A stretch of DNA of 6,448 nucleotides from Acidobacteriaceae bacterium (GTDB lineage Bacteria > Acidobacteriota > Terriglobia > Terriglobales > Acidobacteriaceae): positions 7,565 to 14,012 of the forward strand of contig PMXH01000161.1 of the NCBI GenBank assembly GCA_003165855.1, written 5' to 3'. Both the position numbers and the translations under genes were made by a program. Under the pieces are notes generated by a model. That model saw only the letters and a list, made by a program, of their open reading frames with translations. It ran no database searches and was not told the DNA's origin. This document shows positions 1-4,561 of this stretch, piece by piece (positions within the stretch are counted from its first letter, which is position 1; the number at the start of each line of letters is the position of its first letter).

Positions 1-169
1 CCGTTGCTTTGCTCTCTCGATGTCCGCAGCTGAGGCAGATTGCTCCTACTTGCTGGAGTTCAGTCTCCTTGGATATTTCATTTTCGCGGACCGCCAGCGA
101 TCCGGCGATGACCGGTCCGGTACACTTGTCACACGAATAGATGGAGAGGTGAAGGTACTGTTTTCTCAT
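1..169 (-). CDS. Small zinc-ribbon protein, 3' end beyond window
   Basis: Reading leftward from an ATG at 169, 56 codons stay open to the window edge, so the gene is cut off at its C-terminus. The visible protein has two Cys pairs, C13-x2-C16 (CDKC) and C45-x2-C48 (CLSCGH), 28 residues apart, which is the layout of a zinc ribbon. Between them is a charged stretch (RENEISKET) typical of a beta-hairpin rubredoxin-like fold. I recall similar short proteins in acidobacterial genomes but know no assigned function. The Shine-Dalgarno is weak (a GGGGGA run 5-10 nt upstream). The gene is divergent from the receiver-domain gene, sharing about 200 bp of intergenic DNA. The opposite-strand frame at 20-205 covers the same bases but has no recognisable features. 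Zinc binding is inferred from the Cys pattern only. Confidence 0.72.
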   Translation of the reverse strand, partial: MRKQYLHLSIYSCDKCTGPVIAGSLAVRENEISKETELQQVGAICLSCGHRESKAT

Positions 170-250
170 TCGTGTCCCCCGAGCAGCTTTAAAGACATCT
201 CCTAGGTGTGTTAGTGGGTGGTATGTTACTGCCTTAGTGAAGGGGATATC

Positions 251-266
251 TGATCAATATTGCTCA
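251..266. promoter_or_regulatory. 16-bp imperfect palindrome, candidate operator A
   Basis: TGATCAATATTGCTCA is an inverted repeat with 7 of 8 base pairs matching. It lies in the divergent intergenic region between the leftward zinc-ribbon gene and the rightward receiver gene. A related palindrome lies 65 bp downstream, about six helical turns, which suits cooperative binding of a dimeric regulator. The regulator is unknown, so the role is inference. Confidence 0.4.
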
Positions 267-315
267 GTTTCCCACTTTAGAACCCAATCGCTGACGCGTA
301 CTCCTGTTGAATTTG

Positions 316-331
316 TGATCAATGTTGAGCA
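316..331. promoter_or_regulatory. 16-bp imperfect palindrome, candidate operator B
   Basis: TGATCAATGTTGAGCA shares its left half (TGATCAAT) with the palindrome at 251-266 and pairs 6 of 8 positions with its own right half. It covers the most upstream possible ATG of the receiver gene (322). That argues the real start is downstream, at 337 or 367, and that this is upstream regulatory DNA. No clear -35/-10 pair is visible next to it. Confidence 0.38.
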
Positions 332-366
332 GACTTATGGGGAATCCGCCTATATACCTAAACCGC

Positions 367-900
367 ATGGCCACTAATAGTACTCTGCTCTGCATTCACC
401 GGGACCCGGCGCAACTGAGTTTGTTGCAGGACAATGGATATGACTTGGTCACCGCGGCGAATGGCCACGAAGGTTTACGGCTCTTCATGTCGCGGCCTGT
501 CGATGCAATTGTGCTCGAGTACTACCTGGGACTCTTGGATGGCGCAATCATCGCGGATGAGATCAAACATGTCCGGCCCGACGTGCCCATTGTAATGCTG
601 GCCGACCACCTGGAATTGCCCAACGGCGCTTTGAAGTCCGTGGATGCGCTCGTGACTAAGGCCGACGAGGCTCACTTCCTTCTGGCAACTATCCACTTTG
701 TACTGAACGCGGGGCTGGATGAGCGACGTAAAGGAACGCTAAAGGCCCAAACGCTGGCCCATGTCCGCCGTCCCGTCAGATCACGGGAGGGAGAGGCCCT
801 TCGCCAGGTGCATCCTTCTCGATTAGCAACCGATGGGAAAGGCGTTCCTTTTTCACCAAGTGAGTGGAAAAACATCTGGAATGGAACTATTCAATTCTGA
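367..900 (+). CDS. Degenerate response-regulator receiver-domain protein
   Basis: This 177-residue protein has a single CheY-like receiver domain (about residues 6-113) and a basic C-terminal tail of about 60 residues without a recognisable output domain. The fold is traceable as TLLCIHRDP (beta1), VDAIVLEYY (beta3), VPIVMLADH (beta4) and VDALVTKAD (beta5). The phosphorylation chemistry is damaged. The acidic pair normally before the DP is His11-Arg12, the phosphoacceptor Asp is Glu51, and the switch Thr/Ser is Ala79; only Lys98 remains. It most resembles the short stand-alone receivers common in Acidobacteriota, which normally carry Asp here. I expect a phosphorylation-independent protein-interaction module. 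In-frame ATGs exist at 322, 337 and 367. I prefer 367 because family members begin a few residues before beta1 and the 322 ATG lies inside a palindrome. None has a strong Shine-Dalgarno. Confidence 0.82.
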   Translation: MATNSTLLCIHRDPAQLSLLQDNGYDLVTAANGHEGLRLFMSRPVDAIVLEYYLGLLDGAIIADEIKHVRPDVPIVMLADHLELPNGALKSVDALVTKADEAHFLLATIHFVLNAGLDERRKGTLKAQTLAHVRRPVRSREGEALRQVHPSRLATDGKGVPFSPSEWKNIWNGTIQF

Positions 901-1012
901 CGAGAGGAAGAAACTCTGCGTTGTCTCCAGTCAGAACTTACTTGGATGTGAAGCTCCAGTTTTGGGACAGTTGAAATCCCAAGAGCAAGACTGAACATCT
1001 TTCCACCGAGCG

Positions 1013-1270
1013 ATGCGGAATAATACTTGCGTGAAACCTGAAAAGCTTACGTTGCGACGGATCTTGTCCGTCCGTTGTCCCATGTGCAAAGCCAAACCGA
1101 AGGAGCAATGCACACTTAGTACAGGACACCCGTCCACCAAAACCCATCTCGCGCGCGAATTAGCCGCCGCCAAAGCTCCCCTCCCTGAGAACTCCGGCCG
1201 GGCGGCCCTGCGAATGTTGAAGAAAGCTACAAGCCGTGGGTTTCGCGCTCTTTTCCCACATAAAGCATAA
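1013..1270 (+). CDS. Small CPxC-x7-C...H zinc-finger protein
   Basis: The protein has 85 residues. The centre carries RCPMCKAKPKEQC followed by H45, so C22, C25, C33 and H45 form a plausible Cys3His zinc site. The pattern CPxC-x-A-x-P-x2-x-C followed by a Gly-rich turn and a His-x3-R helix is the one seen in small phage- and bacteria-borne zinc-binding proteins. The flanks are basic: an N-terminal KLTLRRILSVR stretch and an Arg/Lys-rich C-terminus (RMLKKATSRGFRALF), consistent with nucleic-acid binding, which is inference. The Shine-Dalgarno is weak (GAGCG next to the ATG). A GTG at 1031 is an alternative start that would keep the whole zinc site. The gene is convergent with the leftward genes at 1337-1729. 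The overlapping minus-strand frame (931-1347) shows no family features and I treat it as a shadow. Confidence 0.68.
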   Translation: MRNNTCVKPEKLTLRRILSVRCPMCKAKPKEQCTLSTGHPSTKTHLARELAAAKAPLPENSGRAALRMLKKATSRGFRALFPHKA

Positions 1271-1336
1271 TAAGTAGAGGCACGCATTGGAAGAACGAAG
1301 CGTTCAATCTCCACCTGCGTCTCAAAAGGAAATCCT

Positions 1337-1483
1337 TCACACTGCACTTCGTCCGCTCAGAAGGTTAATGACGAGGATCACCAGCGCCACAACAAGCAAC
1401 AGGTGGATTAGGCTGCCGGCCACATGGAGACTGAAGCCTAAAAGCCACAGAATCAGGAGTACAACAAAAATTGTCCAGAGCAT
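1337..1483 (-). CDS. lmo0937-type small two-helix membrane protein
   Basis: A 48-residue gene on the minus strand starts with ATG at 1483 and ends with TGA at 1337. A strong Shine-Dalgarno (AAGGAG, then ATAATC) stands just before the start. The protein begins MLWTIFVVLLILWLLGF and continues through SLHVAGSLIHLLLVVALVILVINLL to a short polar end (SGRSAV). That makes two hydrophobic helices separated by a His/Gly/Ser turn. Start motif, length and the turn match the lmo0937 family of small membrane proteins, widespread in Firmicutes, Bacteroidetes and Acidobacteria. Their function is unknown, though they often sit near stress or envelope genes. It lies 45 nt downstream of the zinc-ribbon gene at 1529-1729 on the same strand, so the two may be co-transcribed. 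A + strand frame over the same bases (1287-1634) is a shadow. Confidence 0.85.
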   Translation of the reverse strand: MLWTIFVVLLILWLLGFSLHVAGSLIHLLLVVALVILVINLLSGRSAV

Positions 1484-1528
1484 GATTATCTCCTTGAGCG
1501 CTCCCCAGAATTGTCTTGCGTTTGCTTC

Positions 1529-1729
1529 TCAAGTAACTCCTCCGAGCGGCTTTCCGCACTCCAAACAACATCGTTTCGATCGCGAAGTAATCAAACCGCA
1601 AAAAGGACACATTCTCTGTGAACCGCAGTCCTGATTCGTAGGCTTAAGGACCTCGGAACGCTTCATGAACGAGTCAGCGAGGGCCGCGAGCCATCTGCGA
1701 AAGCGATTGCGGAAACGGCGAAGGGCCAT
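1529..1729 (-). CDS. Zinc-ribbon mini-protein with basic N-terminus
   Basis: From ATG at 1729 this gives a 66-residue protein. The N-terminus is a basic amphipathic helix (MALRRFRNRFRRWLAALADS). The C-terminus carries a compact zinc ribbon, CPFCG-x9-CLECGK, ending six residues later, with two further Cys residues (C35 and the first Cys of the second CC pair). I chose this start because GAAGG sits 7 nt upstream. The frame stays open to a GTG at 1777 (with ATG at 1774), which would add 16 residues but has no visible ribosome site. The arginine-rich helix plus ribbon suggests binding to nucleic acid, ribosome or membrane phosphates; this is inference and no function is known to me. It is probably the first gene of a two-gene leftward unit with the lmo0937-type gene. 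Confidence 0.7.
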   Translation of the reverse strand: MALRRFRNRFRRWLAALADSFMKRSEVLKPTNQDCGSQRMCPFCGLITSRSKRCCLECGKPLGGVT

Positions 1730-1777
1730 CGATCGACCTTCGCGATTTCCTTCGTCGGTGGGGAGTTGTTCCATCAC

Positions 1778-2091
1778 GAGGTAAGGGGCCGGAGTGATCG
1801 GATCCTTTGCAAGTCAAACCGGCAAATCAACCATGACAGCCCGAGGCGGGCGATTCTGTGCAGGATTGCTCACATTGGGGGAAAACCTGCCGATGGAATT
1901 GTGCAAAGGCAGCCCAATTTGCTTTGACCACAAAGCGCAAGTGAGCAATTCAGACCAGCTATTTCGTTCCTGGCTGGGTGATCATAATGCAAGAGACGAG
2001 GACTTCTGCGATCTCTTTCAGGTTTCTGAGCTAAGTCAGGCCATCTGGAGTTCTCCCCTCTTAGTTGTGCAGCCCCTAAAAGGAACCAAAC
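1778..2091. other. Gene-free stretch with nested inverted repeats
   Basis: This intergenic stretch of about 310 bp lies between the leftward zinc-ribbon gene and the rightward SYLF gene, so it should hold both promoters, though no clean -35/-10 pair is visible. A + strand frame (1794-2237) is open through it but runs into the SYLF gene in another frame and shows no domain, so I do not call it. It contains a small GCCCG-AGG-CGGGC hairpin (1839-1851) and the larger inverted repeats described separately. Confidence 0.5.
1865..1949. repeat. Nested inverted repeats upstream of SYLF gene
   Basis: The outer arms ATTGCTCAC (1865-1873) and GTGAGCAAT (1941-1949) are perfectly complementary over 9 bp. 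Inside lies a perfect 6-4-6 dyad, GCTTTG-ACCA-CAAAGC (1921-1936). Together they could form a folded leader RNA or serve as regulator half-sites. The outer arm ATTGCTCA is also the right half of the palindrome at 251-266. The function is unknown. Confidence 0.35.
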
Positions 2092-2808
2092 ATGAAGAAG
2101 TCAATGTCGTTGTTGTTAATGAGCTTGCTAGGCTTAGCAGGAACTTGCGCCTGGGCATCCTCGGCTCGGGAGGACACGGTCGACCGCATGCAGAAATCCG
2201 TGGAGGTTCTGCAATCGATCATGTCAACGCCCGATAAAGGCATTCCAGAAGAAGTGTTGAGCGGCGCCAAGTGCATCATCGTAGTGCCGGACTTGATCAA
2301 AGGTGGCTTCATCATTGGTGGCAAGCATGGCCGCGGCGTAGCCTCCTGCCGCACGCCTGAAGGCTGGAGCGCTCCCGCATTCGTCTCAGTCGGTGGTGGG
2401 AGCTGGGGATTGCAGATCGGCGTCGAAGGCGTGGATCTGGTCATGCTGGTAATGAACGATCGTGGTTTACAGCATCTGCTTTCCAGCAAATTCGAAATGA
2501 CGGGTGAAGGCTCGGTGGCTGCGGGTCCAGTAGGCCGTCACACTTCAGCTGGAACTGACATATTGCTGAATACTGAAGTGCTCACCTACTCGCGCTCGAA
2601 AGGCGTGTTCGCCGGTCTGACATTGGAAGGTGCGGTTATCGAGCAGGACAATGACTCGACTCGCGCCATTTATGGTCACCACATGATGTTCCGCACCATT
2701 CTTTCGGGTCATGCAACAACTCCCGAAAGTGCGGAGGCGTTTGTGAAGGCCGTATCCGAAGCCGGGCACCAGGCTCACGTGGCCGAAGCACGAGAAGACA
2801 GACAGTAG
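2092..2808 (+). CDS. Exported SYLF (Ysc84/DUF500) domain lipid-binding protein
   Basis: This 238-residue protein starts with a signal peptide (MKKSMSLLLMSLLGLAGTCA, likely signal peptidase I cut after the A-W-A at 20-22). Cys19 does not sit in a good lipobox, since Thr precedes it. The rest is one SYLF domain (about 50-225). It shows the hallmark AKCIIVVPDLIKGGFIIGG near the domain start, then GKHGRGVASCR, the SWGLQIG segment, a long hydrophobic VDLVMLVMNDRG strand and the TYSRSKGVFAGLTLEG block. SYLF domains bind phosphoinositides and actin in eukaryotes. Bacterial copies are exported and thought to act on envelope lipids, but their substrate is unknown. The start is well supported by AAAAGGA 7 nt upstream. 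A stem-loop follows the gene, and the next gene on the same strand begins 126 bp later. Confidence 0.93.
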   Translation: MKKSMSLLLMSLLGLAGTCAWASSAREDTVDRMQKSVEVLQSIMSTPDKGIPEEVLSGAKCIIVVPDLIKGGFIIGGKHGRGVASCRTPEGWSAPAFVSVGGGSWGLQIGVEGVDLVMLVMNDRGLQHLLSSKFEMTGEGSVAAGPVGRHTSAGTDILLNTEVLTYSRSKGVFAGLTLEGAVIEQDNDSTRAIYGHHMMFRTILSGHATTPESAEAFVKAVSEAGHQAHVAEAREDRQ

Positions 2809-2842
2809 TCGCATCGGAAGCTGCCAGCCAGACGGATTTGGG

Positions 2843-2875
2843 GCTGACCGGAACCGCCCACCGGTTTCGGTCAGC
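2843..2875 (+). terminator. Strong stem-loop after SYLF gene, no T-tract
   Basis: GCTGACCGGAACCG (2843-2856) pairs with CGGTTTCGGTCAGC (2862-2875) over 14 bp with a single G-U wobble and a 5-nt CCCAC loop. After one mismatch the stem can continue by three more pairs. It lies 35 bp past the SYLF stop. No run of T follows on either strand, so it is not a textbook intrinsic terminator. It may instead stabilise the 3' end of the mRNA, pause polymerase, or be a dispersed palindromic repeat unit. Confidence 0.5.
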
Positions 2876-2934
2876 ACCACAGTCTGGGGATGACGGGATC
2901 CCGTTGCGTTTTATCGTCCGAAGGGCGGACCGAC

Positions 2935-3795
2935 ATGCAGGCTCTTCTACAGAAGTGTCTTTGGGCGCAAGTAGCCTGCCTTGGTCTCTGGCCGATCCTC
3001 GTATTGGCTCAGTCCTCCGATCTTGCACAGAATCTGGAGGCCTGCAGGGCTGGCCGCGAAACCTGCGAGCGCTCCAAATTGACCCAGTCGGAATCGGCCA
3101 ACGTGGCTCTGGCGGACCATGCCCGCAACGTTGCGAATTGCAGGAATGGCTACGCCTCGTGCGACCGTTCAAAACTCAGCCGGCCGGAATCGATTGCGCT
3201 GGCCGTCGCCGATCATCAAAGCAATGTCTCTGCCTGTGAAGGCGGAATGCAATCCTGTGACCGGTCCAAACTGACTCCATCCGAAGCGCGCGATTCGTCC
3301 CTCGCGGAACGGCAGCGCAATATCGCGGACTGCAAGCAGGGGGTGGGCGCGTGCGATCACTCCAAACTGAGTCCGTCAGAGGTGACGCAGGTGAACACAG
3401 CCAGGCGCCAGCTCAACGCGTCCGACTGCAAAAACGGTGGCGGATTGTGCGATCATTCCAACCTTAGTCCTTCGGAAACAAAAGAAGTGGCAACCGCGGA
3501 ACACCAGCGCAACCTGCAGAATTGCGCGAGCGGCTGGGACGACTGCGACCGCTCCCAACTCACTCCTTCGGAAGCGGAGCGAACCGCCTCCGCGGAACAC
3601 CAGCGCAACCTCTCGGCCTGCAAGGAGGGCCAGGAGACTTGCAACTACTCCATGCTGACTTCCGTCGAAGCCAAAGGGCTGGCCGATACTGAGCACAAAC
3701 GTAATTACGCGGCTTGCCTAAAAGGTTACGGCTATTGCGACGCCTCTCGACTGACGGCGGAGGAGACTCGCTCCGTTCAGACCAAGGGGCATTGA
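2935..3795 (+). CDS. Secreted protein of eight 32-residue Cys-pair repeats
   Basis: From ATG at 2935 the protein has 286 residues. A hydrophobic signal peptide (1-25) ends in VLA before QSSD. From residue 33 the whole chain is eight tandem repeats of exactly 32 residues, the last being 30. Invariant positions in all eight are N1, C5, G8, C12, S15, L17 and E21, with Ser/Thr at 18 and usually Asp/Glu at 13; repeats 1-7 end in a helical stretch rich in Ala, Glu, His and Arg. Each repeat thus has its own C-x6-C pair, likely a disulfide after export. I recognise no named domain. I recall related Cys-pair repeats in uncharacterised bacterial proteins. An upstream in-frame ATG (2890) would add 15 residues before the signal peptide; I chose 2935 because AAGGGCGG precedes it and the signal peptide then starts properly. 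Function unknown; an extracytoplasmic binding or structural scaffold is a guess. Confidence 0.85.
   Translation: MQALLQKCLWAQVACLGLWPILVLAQSSDLAQNLEACRAGRETCERSKLTQSESANVALADHARNVANCRNGYASCDRSKLSRPESIALAVADHQSNVSACEGGMQSCDRSKLTPSEARDSSLAERQRNIADCKQGVGACDHSKLSPSEVTQVNTARRQLNASDCKNGGGLCDHSNLSPSETKEVATAEHQRNLQNCASGWDDCDRSQLTPSEAERTASAEHQRNLSACKEGQETCNYSMLTSVEAKGLADTEHKRNYAACLKGYGYCDASRLTAEETRSVQTKGH
3031..3792 (+). repeat. Tandem 96-bp coding repeat, eight units
   Basis: The units begin at 3031, 3127, 3223, 3319, 3415, 3511, 3607 and 3703, with the last shortened to 90 bp. Period is exactly 96 bp without any indel. Most units have diverged at DNA level, but 21 identical bases at 3495-3515 and 3591-3611, one period apart, point to a more recent duplication or gene conversion between units 5 and 6. 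Confidence 0.9.
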
Positions 3796-3837
3796 CTCTC
3801 GGCGACGATTACAATAAGTTTCCCGGTGCATGAGCCT

Positions 3838-4029
3838 ATGATTCAGCGACTCTGTCCAGAGTGCAGCAGCGAATTAGTCCGAGCCCGGCTTCCCGACTAC
3901 CAGTATGCGCCTGGCTCCCTTGCAGTTACACCCGCTGGCTGGCGTTGCAGCGTCTGTGGACGCGGGTTTACCACCGACCAGATCCGCGCCAAGAAGCACC
4001 CGAAGTCCGCTCCCATCGAGCACGCATAG
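3838..4029 (+). CDS. Small CPEC/CSVCG zinc-ribbon protein
   Basis: This 63-residue protein has Cys pairs C6-x2-C9 (CPEC) and C37-x2-C40 (CSVCGRGF), 27 residues apart. That is a classic zinc-ribbon layout with a basic tail (RAKKHPKS). The segment after the second pair (GRGFTTDQIRAKK) looks like the end of a ribbon followed by a short helix. I know no assigned function. It begins 42 nt after the repeat-protein stop on the same strand and could be its downstream partner. The frame also has a GTG at 3826, adding four residues. Neither start has a strong ribosome site, and I prefer the ATG. A + strand frame shifted by one (3861-4067) is a shadow. Confidence 0.68.
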   Translation: MIQRLCPECSSELVRARLPDYQYAPGSLAVTPAGWRCSVCGRGFTTDQIRAKKHPKSAPIEHA

Positions 4030-4100
4030 AGATCGTCCGATCACGTCCCTATTCTGAAAGCCTCTAAAACTCCCCAGGCAACCCTTGGATGGGCCGTTGC

Positions 4101-4116
4101 AACTAATTTACTAGTT
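4101..4116. promoter_or_regulatory. Candidate BlaI operator at blaI promoter
   Basis: AACTAATTTACTAGTT is a 6-4-6 dyad with one mismatch, and its last two bases are the first two of the -35 box. A repressor bound here would block RNA polymerase, as expected for BlaI/MecI autoregulation. The same dyad recurs at 6023-6038. The half-site differs from the staphylococcal TACA/TGTA operator core, so assignment to this BlaI is inference from position and recurrence. Confidence 0.62.
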
Positions 4117-4143
4117 GACAGTCGGGCACCTGCTACGTCTAAT
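4115..4143 (+). promoter_or_regulatory. Sigma-70-type promoter of the blaI-blaR1 operon
   Basis: A perfect -35 box TTGACA (4115-4120) is followed after 17 bp by TCTAAT (4138-4143), which matches the -10 consensus at five of six positions. Transcription should start near 4150, giving a leader of about 30 nt before the TTG start of the repressor gene. Confidence 0.72.
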
Positions 4144-4165
4144 GGTATGGGTGCCTATCTCAGTT

Positions 4166-4172
4166 AAGGAGG
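4166..4172 (+). promoter_or_regulatory. Shine-Dalgarno AAGGAGG that fixes a TTG start
   Basis: AAGGAGG ends 7 nt before TTG at 4180. The only nearby ATG (4173) abuts this site and is out of frame, so this motif decides in favour of the TTG codon for the BlaI-family protein. Confidence 0.8.
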
Positions 4173-4179
4173 ATGGTTC

Positions 4180-4557
4180 TTGCCCCCCAGAAAGTCCGCG
4201 ACTTTGACCGAAGCTGAACTGCGGCTCATGGAAGTGCTTTGGGACAAGGGCCCTGCCACCGTCCAGCACGTCTTGGAGGACCTTCCCGAGAAGACCCCGC
4301 TGGCCTACAACTCCGTGCTCACGACCATCCGGATCCTCGAAAAGAAGGGCTACGTAAAGCACATAAAAGATGGCCGCGCCCATGTGTACACCCCGCTGGT
4401 GGCTCGCAAAGAGGCTACCCGCTCCGAGATCCGGCGCCTGGTGAGCCGCTTCTTCGGCAACTCTCACGAGTTGCTCGTGCTTAACATTCTCGAAGATCAG
4501 AACGTGGACGCCGCCGAACTGAATCGCCTTCGAAAAATGCTGGAAGGGAGCAAGTGA
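4180..4557 (+). CDS. blaI: BlaI/MecI/CopY-family transcriptional repressor
   Basis: The protein has 125 residues, normal for the family. Residues about 8-75 form the winged-helix DNA-binding domain: LTEAELRLMEVLWDKGPATV at the start, a recognition helix within YNSVLTTIRILEKKGYV (43-59) and the wing HIKDGRAHVYTPL. Residues about 80-123 are the helical dimerisation tail. BlaI/MecI proteins repress their own operon as dimers and are inactivated by cleavage triggered by the M56 protease. The segment LLVLNILED places Asn102-Ile103 where, as I recall, the Asn-Phe scissile bond lies in staphylococcal BlaI/MecI. The start is TTG. The stop is 4 nt before the M56 gene, so the two are one operon under the promoter at 4115-4143. 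The target genes are probably envelope-related rather than a beta-lactamase, since none is in view. Confidence 0.95.
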   Translation: MPPRKSATLTEAELRLMEVLWDKGPATVQHVLEDLPEKTPLAYNSVLTTIRILEKKGYVKHIKDGRAHVYTPLVARKEATRSEIRRLVSRFFGNSHELLVLNILEDQNVDAAELNRLRKMLEGSK

Positions 4558-4561
4558 CCAA

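Noticed and set aside
171..201. Ten-codon minus-strand mini-frame with GGAG before it, whose stop overlaps the zinc-ribbon ATG
   Set aside because: The GGAG abuts the ATG with no spacer, so translation as a leader peptide is unlikely.
20..205. 61-residue + strand frame at the left edge
   Set aside because: No domain or compositional signal; it is antisense to the minus-strand zinc-ribbon frame, whose Cys pairs are far more convincing.
931..1347. 138-residue minus-strand frame opposite the CPxC zinc-finger gene
   Set aside because: No family features, and the opposite strand carries an ordered Cys3His motif.
1287..1634. 115-residue + strand frame
   Set aside because: Covers the minus-strand lmo0937-type and zinc-ribbon genes; its Arg/Ser/Thr-rich translation is typical of an antisense shadow.
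1908..1922. Sigma-54-like GGCAG...TTGC pattern
   Set aside because: The distance between GG and GC is one base too long for the strict -24/-12 spacing.
1794..2237. 147-residue + strand frame upstream of and into the SYLF gene
   Set aside because: It overlaps the well-supported SYLF start in another frame by about 145 bp and shows no recognisable fold, signal or ribosome site.
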